NCBI RefSeq assembly: GCF_003173735.1 | Contig: NZ_CP029551.1 | Location: forward strand, 4,293,001-4,357,000 | Reading direction: 5' to 3' | DNA: 64,000 bases | DNA from: Methylobacterium radiodurans | GTDB lineage: Bacteria > Pseudomonadota > Alphaproteobacteria > Rhizobiales > Beijerinckiaceae | Part shown: positions 57,976-64,000 of the stretch, piece by piece | Position numbering within the stretch: the stretch's first letter is position 1 | Layout of the letters: each line of letters opens with the position of its first letter | Program-made: the position numbers and the translations under genes | Notes under the pieces: generated by a model | What the model saw: the letters and a program-made list of their open reading frames with translations, nothing else | What the model was told of the DNA's origin: nothing | Databases searched by the model: none

Positions 57976-58155
57976 GTGCAAGAGCCGCAGGTTCAAGGGG
58001 GAGTGCCGACCCGAGGTGGCCGGGTACGGGAGCTGCTGACCTTCCTGGTCCTCGCCGTGCTGATCTGGCCCTTCATCGCCATCGGAGTGGTCTCGGGCTG
58101 GGGCTTCCTTGTCTGGATGTACTACGCGTTCACCGGCCCTCCGGGGCCTGTCTAG
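57976..58155 (+). CDS. napE: Periplasmic nitrate reductase accessory subunit NapE
   Basis: From the GTG at 57976 the 59-residue product has RVRELLTFLVLAVLIWPFI and a single helix, followed by GWGFLVWMYYAFTGPPGPV. This is the NapE pattern (RELxTFLxLAVxxxP...GGxGFxVWMxxxxxGPPG). It precedes napD by 9 bp. The exact role of NapE is not known. Confidence 0.85.
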   Translation: MQEPQVQGGVPTRGGRVRELLTFLVLAVLIWPFIAIGVVSGWGFLVWMYYAFTGPPGPV

Positions 58156-58164
58156 GAGAGAGCG

Positions 58165-58473
58165 ATGGCGCGTGAACAAGCGTCCTGGTCCCGGCGGGAC
58201 CTGCTGGGCGGCCGTTCGGCCGCGGGCCGAGCGGCAGGCGGAGAGCACCATGTCAGCGGGCTGGTGGTCCACGCCCGGCCCGAGCGCCTAGCCGCCGTGC
58301 TGACCTCGCTCAACGCGATGCCGGGCCTCGACGTGCACGGGGACAATCCCGCCGGGAAGATCGTCGCGACGTTGGAGACCCGGACCGAGGACGACGTCGT
58401 GCAGCGGCTGGGCGAGATCGGGGAGCTGCCCGGCGTCCTCTCCACCGCGCTCGTCTACCACCGTTTCGGCTAG
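58165..58473 (+). CDS. napD: NapA maturation chaperone NapD
   Basis: The 102-residue product has the NapD ferredoxin-like core ([51 protein letters not shown]). It binds the NapA twin-arginine signal. The first ~27 residues ([20 protein letters not shown]) form an extra arm with an SRRDLL motif like the start of NapF. AGGAGAG precedes the ATG. Confidence 0.92.
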   Translation: MAREQASWSRRDLLGGRSAAGRAAGGEHHVSGLVVHARPERLAAVLTSLNAMPGLDVHGDNPAGKIVATLETRTEDDVVQRLGEIGELPGVLSTALVYHRFG

Positions 58474-58513
58474 GCACGCCGGACGGCCACGCCCATCTAT
58501 CCAGGAGTCGATC

Positions 58514-61030
58514 ATGGACGTGTCTCGTCGAACCTTGCTGAAGGCCCAGGCCGCCACCGCGGCGGCGGCCGTCGCGGGCATTGACCTGCCGGCCGGGGCG
58601 CAGAACCTCGCGGCCGGGGAGGACATCGCCCTCAAATGGTCGAAGGCGCCGTGCCGGTTCTGCGGCACGGGATGCGGCGTCATGGTCGGGGTGAAGGAGG
58701 GGCGCGTCGTAGCGACCCACGGCGACATGCAGGCCGAGGTCAATCGTGGCCTGAACTGCGTGAAAGGGTATTTCCTCTCGAAGATCATGTATGGCGCGGA
58801 CCGGCTGACGCAGCCGCTGATGAGGGTCCGCGACGGCAAGTTCGACAAGAACGCCGAGCTGCAGCCGGTCTCATGGGATCAGGCCTTCGACGAAATGGCG
58901 CGGCAGTGGAAGCGCGTCCTTCGCGAGAAGGGGCCGAAGGCCGTCGGCATGTTCGGCTCGGGCCAGTGGACCATCTTCGAGGGCTATGCGGCGACCAAGC
59001 TCATGCGGGCCGGCTTCCGCTCGAACAACCTCGATCCGAACGCCCGCCATTGCATGGCCTCGGCCGCCGTCGGCTTCATCCGCACATTCGGCATGGACGA
59101 GCCGATGGGATGCTACGACGACTTCGAGCATGCCGACGCCTTCGTGCTTTGGGGGTCGAACATGGCGGAGATGCATCCGATCCTATGGACGAGGGTCATC
59201 GACCGCCGCCTGAGTGCGCCGCACGTCCGCATCGCGACCCTCTCCACTTACGAGCATCGCACGACCGAGCTGTCGGATCAGTCCCTGATCTTTCAACCGG
59301 GGACCGACCTCGCCATCCTGAACTTCGTGGCGAACTACATCATCCAGAACGGCGCCGTGAACCGCGACTTTGTCGAACGTCATGTGAACTTCCGGGTGGC
59401 CAACACGGATATCGGCTACGGCCTCCGGCCCGAGCACGTGTTGGAGCAGCGAGCCACCCATGCCAACGAGGCCGCCGTCTCGCAGCCGTCGAACTTCGAT
59501 GCCTATGCGCGGATGGTAGGGGAGTACACCCTCGAAAAGACCAGCGAGCTGACCGGAGTATCGCAGGAGCGACTCCTGACGCTCGCGAAGATGTACGCCG
59601 ACCCCAAGATCAAGGTGATGTCGCTCTGGACGATGGGTTTCAACCAGCACGTCCGTGGCGTCTGGGCGAACCACCTCGTCTACAACATCCACCTCCTGAC
59701 CGGAAAGATCTCGGAACCCGGCAATAGCCCCTTCTCGCTGACCGGCCAGCCCTCCGCTTGCGGCACGGCTCGCGAGGTCGGCACCTTCTCCCACCGCCTG
59801 CCCGCGGACATGCAGGTCAACAACCCCGAGCATCGCAAGCATGCCGAGGCGATCTGGAAGCTACCCCCTGGCCTATTGAACGGCGAGATCGGATACCATG
59901 CCGTGCAGCAGGACCGGATGCTCAAGGACGGTAAGCTCAACGCTTACTGGATCATGTGCAACAACAACCTGCAGACGGCTCCCAACACGAACGCGGAGAC
60001 CTATCCGGGCTATCGCAACCCGGCCAACTTCGTCGTCTGCTCGGATCCCTACCCCACCGTGACCGCGATGGCCGCCGACGTCGTGCTGCCCACGGCCATG
60101 TGGGTCGAGAAGGAAGGCGCCTACGGCAACGCCGAGCGCCGAACCCACATGTGGCGTCAGCTCGTCAACGCCCCCGGCGACGCTCGCTCGGACCTGTGGC
60201 AGCTCATGGAGTTCTCCAAGCGGTTCACCACCGACGAGGCATGGGCGCCGGAGATCCTGGCCGCCCATCCGGAGTACAAGGGCAAATCCCTCTTCGACGT
60301 GCTCTGGCGTAACGGCAGCGTCGACCGCTTCGGCCTGGACGAGACGGCCCGGGAGCATGAGAACTTCGAGTCGAAGCGGTTCGGCTTCTATGTCCAGAAG
60401 GGCCTGTTCGAGGAATACGCCGCGTTCGGGCGTGGACACGGCCACGACCTGGCGCCCTTCGAGCGTTACCATGAGGTCCGCGGCCTGCGCTGGCCCGTCG
60501 TCGATGGCAAGGAGACGCGCTGGCGCTACCGGGAGGGACATGATCCCTACGTCGAGAAGGGGGCCGGCTGGCAGTTCTACGGCAACCCCGATCGTAGGGC
60601 GGTCGTCATGGCGGCTCCCTACGAGCCGCCGGCCGAGGCGCCGGACCAGGAGTACGACCTCTGGCTGGTGACGGGCCGCGTCCTGGAGCACTGGCACTCG
60701 GGATCGATGACGATGCGCGTGCCCGAACTCTACCGGGCCTTCACCGGCGCCGTGATGTTCATGCATCCCGACGACGCTCAGAAGCGCGGCCTGCGCCGCG
60801 GTCAGGAGGTGCGGATCGTGTCGCGGCGCGGCGAGATCCGCTCCCGGGTCGAGACGCGGGGACGCAACAAGATGCCGCCGGGGCGTGTCTTTGTTCCGTT
60901 CTTCGACGCCAGCCAGCTCATCAATAAGGCGACCCTCGACGCGACGGACCCGATCTCGAAGCAGACCGACTTCAAGAAGTGCGCCGTCAAGGTGATCGGC
61001 GTCGCCATGACGGAGCGTGGTGCGGAATGA
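58514..61030 (+). CDS. napA: Periplasmic nitrate reductase catalytic subunit NapA
   Basis: The 838-residue molybdoenzyme is exported by the Tat pathway ([10 protein letters not shown] at residues 4-13). The 4Fe-4S ligands are C47, C50, C54 and C82 (in [10 protein letters not shown] and GLNCVKGYF). C180 in [12 protein letters not shown] is the molybdenum ligand. Later signatures include [35 protein letters not shown] and [16 protein letters not shown]. Length equals family norm. It reduces nitrate to nitrite in the periplasm with electrons from NapC and NapB. Its stop overlaps the napB start (ATGA). Confidence 0.97.
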   Translation: MDVSRRTLLKAQAATAAAAVAGIDLPAGAQNLAAGEDIALKWSKAPCRFCGTGCGVMVGVKEGRVVATHGDMQAEVNRGLNCVKGYFLSKIMYGADRLTQPLMRVRDGKFDKNAELQPVSWDQAFDEMARQWKRVLREKGPKAVGMFGSGQWTIFEGYAATKLMRAGFRSNNLDPNARHCMASAAVGFIRTFGMDEPMGCYDDFEHADAFVLWGSNMAEMHPILWTRVIDRRLSAPHVRIATLSTYEHRTTELSDQSLIFQPGTDLAILNFVANYIIQNGAVNRDFVERHVNFRVANTDIGYGLRPEHVLEQRATHANEAAVSQPSNFDAYARMVGEYTLEKTSELTGVSQERLLTLAKMYADPKIKVMSLWTMGFNQHVRGVWANHLVYNIHLLTGKISEPGNSPFSLTGQPSACGTAREVGTFSHRLPADMQVNNPEHRKHAEAIWKLPPGLLNGEIGYHAVQQDRMLKDGKLNAYWIMCNNNLQTAPNTNAETYPGYRNPANFVVCSDPYPTVTAMAADVVLPTAMWVEKEGAYGNAERRTHMWRQLVNAPGDARSDLWQLMEFSKRFTTDEAWAPEILAAHPEYKGKSLFDVLWRNGSVDRFGLDETAREHENFESKRFGFYVQKGLFEEYAAFGRGHGHDLAPFERYHEVRGLRWPVVDGKETRWRYREGHDPYVEKGAGWQFYGNPDRRAVVMAAPYEPPAEAPDQEYDLWLVTGRVLEHWHSGSMTMRVPELYRAFTGAVMFMHPDDAQKRGLRRGQEVRIVSRRGEIRSRVETRGRNKMPPGRVFVPFFDASQLINKATLDATDPISKQTDFKKCAVKVIGVAMTERGAE

Positions 61031-61488
61031 TGCGTCGTTTCATGCTCTCCGCCTGCGCCGGTGCGACATGCCTCGTCGCGGGGGCCCTCTTCGCGCAGGA
61101 AGCTCCTCGCCTGACCGGTCCGGAGCCGTTCACCAAGGAATCGCCGGCGCCGCCGATGCAGCGGCAGGTCACCGACGACGTCCGCCGCAAGCGCAACTAC
61201 CCGGACCAGCCGCCCCTGATTCCGCATGCCATCGAGGGCTACGCGCTCGACCTGAACGCGAACAAGTGCCTGGCCTGCCATGCCCGCAAATTTACTGAGC
61301 AGTCCCAAGCGCCGATGATCAGCGTCACGCACTACCAGGACCGCGAAGGGAACACGCTCGGCGGGGTCTCACCTCGTCGCTACTCGTGCCTCGCGTGCCA
61401 CGTGCCGCAGACCGGGGCGAAGCCGCTCGTCCCCAACACCTTCGTCGACATGGACGCGCTCGTCGAGCGCGAGCCCCGGGGGCGCTGA
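61027..61488 (+). CDS. napB: Periplasmic nitrate reductase diheme cytochrome NapB
   Basis: 153 residues with a signal peptide ([20 protein letters not shown]) and two heme motifs ([10 protein letters not shown] and [10 protein letters not shown]). NapB features are [31 protein letters not shown] and [12 protein letters not shown]. The start is one of two adjacent ATGs at 61027/61030, coupled to the napA stop. Confidence 0.95.
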   Translation: MMRRFMLSACAGATCLVAGALFAQEAPRLTGPEPFTKESPAPPMQRQVTDDVRRKRNYPDQPPLIPHAIEGYALDLNANKCLACHARKFTEQSQAPMISVTHYQDREGNTLGGVSPRRYSCLACHVPQTGAKPLVPNTFVDMDALVEREPRGR

Positions 61489-61489
61489 G

Positions 61490-62104
61490 ATGACGGCGAT
61501 TGCTAGGGCGTGGTCCTGGTTCTGGCTGAACCCCTGGGTGCGTACGGCCACGCGGCCCGCCACAACCCTCTCGCTAGCCTTCCTGACCCTGGGAGGCTTC
61601 GTCGCGGGCGTCCTATTTTGGGGAGGCTTCAACACGGTCTTGGAGCACACCAACACCGAGGGGTTCTGCACGTCGTGCCACGAGATGAAGTCGAACGTAT
61701 TCGAGGAGCTCAAGGGCACGATCCACTACGCCAACCGCTCGGGCGTGCGGGCGACCTGCCCCGACTGCCACGTGCCCCACAAATGGACCGACAAGATCGC
61801 CCGTAAGATGCAGGCTTCCAAGGAGGTCTGGGGCCATATCTTCGGCTCCATCGATACGCGCGACAAGTTCCTGGACCTACGCCGTCACTTGGCGGAGCAC
61901 GAATGGGCGCGGATGAAGGCCAACGACTCCCTGGAATGCCGTAATTGCCACAGCGCCGAGTCGATGGACGTGTCGAAGCAAAACCCGCGGGCGGCGGCGG
62001 CACACGAAAAGGACCTGTTCACGGGCGAGAAGACGTGCATCGATTGTCATAAGGGCATCGCCCACAAGCTTCCCAACATGCAGGGGGTTCCGGGATGGCA
62101 ATGA
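61490..62104 (+). CDS. napC: Membrane tetraheme quinol dehydrogenase NapC
   Basis: 204 residues with one N-terminal membrane anchor and four heme motifs (CTSCH, CPDCH, CRNCH, CIDCH) in the NapC/NirT spacing. It oxidises membrane quinol and reduces NapB. It starts 1 bp after the napB stop. The C-terminus [16 protein letters not shown] is typical. Its stop overlaps the next gene. Confidence 0.95.
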   Translation: MTAIARAWSWFWLNPWVRTATRPATTLSLAFLTLGGFVAGVLFWGGFNTVLEHTNTEGFCTSCHEMKSNVFEELKGTIHYANRSGVRATCPDCHVPHKWTDKIARKMQASKEVWGHIFGSIDTRDKFLDLRRHLAEHEWARMKANDSLECRNCHSAESMDVSKQNPRAAAAHEKDLFTGEKTCIDCHKGIAHKLPNMQGVPGWQ

Positions 62105-62601
62105 CCGGACGATGGATGTGTCTCGCGGCGGCGGCTTTCTGGGCCGTGAGCGTGGCCAAGCTGCACGCGGACGATGCCGCGGGACGGTTCGTCGAGGCTG
62201 CCTACGCCTCCGCCCTGTTCCAGGCTCGAATCTCGAGCATCGCCGCCGCCAAGGACCCGAGACCCGGTATCAAGGTGCTTGCCGAGCGCGTCCGTGACTT
62301 CCGGACCGCCCAGTTGCCCGAACTCGCCCGCTTGGCGGCAACGGCGGGAGTCGAGGTGCGGGACACGCTCGACCTGGAACTGCGAAGCATCGTCGAGAAC
62401 ATCGAGCCGCTCGATTACCTGGCTTTGTCACGTCGCTACGCGGAGGTCGAGACGCAGGCACTCGGCCGGGAGATCGCCGCCTACGAGGATGCGACACGGT
62501 CGGAGGCGCAACCGGTCCGGGAATATGCCGCCGCAACCTTGGAGCGGTTGCGCGATCTCAGCAAGGCGGCTCGGGCCGAACTCGCGGCAGTCGCTCCCTG
62601 A
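62095..62601 (+). CDS. DUF4142-like periplasmic protein coupled to napC
   Basis: 168 residues; signal peptide [20 protein letters not shown], then a helical protein. It has [40 protein letters not shown] and [14 protein letters not shown]; this spacing resembles DUF4142 four-helix proteins. The ATGs at 62095 and 62101 lie inside the last codons of napC, the second as ATGA with its stop, so it is translated with the nap operon. It has no heme motif. Its job in nitrate reduction is unknown. Confidence 0.75.
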   Translation: MAMTGRWMCLAAAAFWAVSVAKLHADDAAGRFVEAAYASALFQARISSIAAAKDPRPGIKVLAERVRDFRTAQLPELARLAATAGVEVRDTLDLELRSIVENIEPLDYLALSRRYAEVETQALGREIAAYEDATRSEAQPVREYAAATLERLRDLSKAARAELAAVAP

Positions 62602-62984
62602 GGGGCAGCCACCTGGCGCGGCTTCGCGCGGTTGGCGGATCCGCGACTGTCAGATGTGCATCGCCCTGCACCACGAACACGCCGGCCCATCCCTGGGGTG
62701 GGTCCAAGCCGATATCAGGACACCGCCCAAGATCGGAAGCCCGGTACTTAGCAGAATAACATGACGAGATCCTGCTTGCCCCGGCCGTAGCCAACCGAAG
62801 GCAGCGAGGAAAGGCCTTAGGGCGCCAACTTAGGTCTCTCCGAATCCTGGTGGTGACGCCTGTAGCGACCGCGCAGCTAGTCGCAGATCCATGAGGTGGG
62901 GCTACCGCGCCGCACGGGAAGGCCGCAACATGAGGTAGCTGTGCATGTGCTGCGGCGCACATGATGGTTCATAGTTGAACCGTT
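62602..62984. other. Intergenic stretch after the nap operon
   Basis: Nothing coding is supported. GGTTCA-TAGT-TGAACC (62966-62981), an inverted repeat with 6-bp arms, lies at the right edge just before the candidate sRNA. Confidence 0.4.
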
Positions 62985-63135
62985 CGCGTGTTGTTGCGCA
63001 GCAAACCCACTTGAATGCCCTGGTTGAGGGTGTCATCCGATTGGGGACGGGCCGCGATGGCGTCGCGTCCCGCCAGCCCTCTACGGGCGTTTCCTCCCAA
63101 GACTTTGGGCCGTACCTTCGGGTGCGGCCTTTTTT
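62985..63135 (+). ncRNA. Candidate trans-acting small RNA ending at a UUCG terminator
   Basis: About 150 nt with no good open frame end in a textbook terminator (63108-63135). Just before it is the likely unpaired segment GTTTCCTCCCAAGACTTT (63089-63106), which contains CCTCCC, complementary to Shine-Dalgarno sequences, as in many alphaproteobacterial sRNAs that block translation. A short hairpin GCCC-TCTAC-GGGC (63076-63088) precedes it. The 5' end is a guess; no confident promoter is seen. It could also be the tail of an unseen mRNA. Confidence 0.4.
63108..63135 (+). terminator. Rho-independent terminator
   Basis: GGCCGTACC (63108-63116), loop TTCG, GGTGCGGCC (63121-63129), then six T. The stem has one G-T wobble. 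It is the clearest terminator in the window. Confidence 0.9.
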
Positions 63136-64000
63136 CGTTAGCCGAGGCGCATCATGCTCTAGACTGACACTGGTTGGGAAACAAGCAAAATGATGCAATT
63201 TATGCAGCAGGTGGCGTACTTACGTGCATACCGTTCAAAGGCTCGGATGCGGCCGCTGACGCCTTGCCATGCCTGATGCTTTCCAGCCCCAAGGGACTGA
63301 GCGCCGGCCAATCTAGCGGCCGGTTCGTCCGTGAAGAGCCTGTCGCGCCCGAGCCCACGGTGGAAATTGGCGCATGCACCGATGCGCGACGCTGATCGAC
63401 CTGATCCTGACCTCTGTGGTGCCCGGCGCGGAACCTATCTGCCCCAACTCCGTGTGGCCCCGGCAGAGCGCGGCATGTGCGTGGTCCAGAGCTGCCGCCT
63501 GCGCTTCTCCAAGCGCCATGGCATCTCGCGAGATGCGCACGGACCGCGCGACCGGACGGGCCGGCCGGATGATAGGGCGGCGCGCGAGGCTTGGTCTGAG
63601 GGCGAGCTCGACCTCGATTTGGATGGTCTCGCGTGCATCGACGTGACGGCAGCCTACACCGCCATGACCCGGTGTTACGGGCATGGTCCACGCGGCGAGC
63701 GCGGTCGGACGTGCGTGCCCGGGGAGGCGCCGAGGACCGCGACTGGGACGGCAGTCTCGCGCACTCCCGGCATCGCCGCGCAATGGCCTATCGGCTTGGC
63801 AATGAACGGGAAGCCTTCCGCACCTACGAGGCCGACGCCTTCGCTCCGGCCTTTCAACTCGGTGATACGGTCGTCAGGGACGATCCATCGATCCACGGGG
63901 GGCTGTCCAACGGCTGCATCTAAGCACCCCGCTCTTCGAGCGGTCCTCCGGCGGCCGCCGGCAACCGTGAGGGCGAAGGGCGCTCGAGGACGTTAGAGAG
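63136..64000. other. Right-end region without a confident gene
   Basis: A plus-strand frame from the ATG at 63783 reads MAYRLGNEREAFRTYEADAF and IHGGLSNGCI before a stop at 63923. It has no start context, and an opposing frame (63675-63896 minus) is also open. Frames at 63313-63783 (minus) are open too. I cannot choose between them, and none matches a family I know. Confidence 0.3.

Noticed and set aside
63633..63923. Possible L,D-transpeptidase end (IHGGLSNGCI)
   Set aside because: The catalytic motif spacing is wrong, the protein stops immediately after, and no upstream domain is recognisable.

Overview
This is high-GC DNA from an alphaproteobacterium. The gene families and codon use look like Methylobacterium or a close relative: Cys-ligated FnrN, heme FixL with FixJ, C4-pathway HemA, HWE kinase, DUF6894 proteins and many PAS hybrid kinases. 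The genus is an inference. I cannot tell chromosome from megaplasmid, and I see no rRNA or tRNA gene.

Layout. Positions 1-2.5 kb hold the end of an HWE histidine kinase and a diguanylate cyclase. Positions 2.5-7.5 kb are a graveyard: three relics of IS200/IS605-type tnpB genes, two with recognisable right-end hairpins; a decayed cbb3 oxidase operon reduced to the ccoN start joined to the ccoP end, with its FNR box intact; and a few small intact genes. Positions 7.5-23.1 kb carry a class II photolyase, four large related PAS hybrid histidine kinases and a YihY/BrkB membrane protein.

From 23.5 kb to about 62.6 kb the window is largely an oxygen-limitation island. Regulators are FnrN (4Fe-4S type), a cysteine-free FixK type, an NnrR-like protein, FixL-FixJ and a lone receiver protein. 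Effectors are two UspA/cytochrome c genes, YdcH-like, HDAC-like, PdxH, HemN, CcmE, the cbb3 oxidase ccoNOQP, its assembly set ccoGHIS with a coupled MFS transporter, HemA, and napEDABC with a coupled DUF4142-like gene. A GAF-XRE regulator and a soluble triple-PAS chemoreceptor also lie here.

The unifying signal is a 14-bp palindrome, TTGAT-N4-ATCAA and close variants. I find it 13 times (plus one weaker half-match before fnrN), almost always 55-140 bp before a start codon. It ties oxidase, oxidase assembly, heme synthesis (hemA, hemN), heme delivery (ccmE), PLP supply (pdxH), stress proteins and several unknown small proteins into one apparent regulon. FixL-FixJ to FixK, together with FnrN, is the likely control circuit. 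The nap operon has no such box that I can see.

The right end (62.6-64 kb) has no convincing gene, but it has a textbook UUCG-loop terminator preceded by a stretch that looks like a small RNA. The most novel items are the oxidase-operon scar with its preserved FNR box, the breadth of the box-marked regulon including unknown small proteins, and the candidate sRNA.
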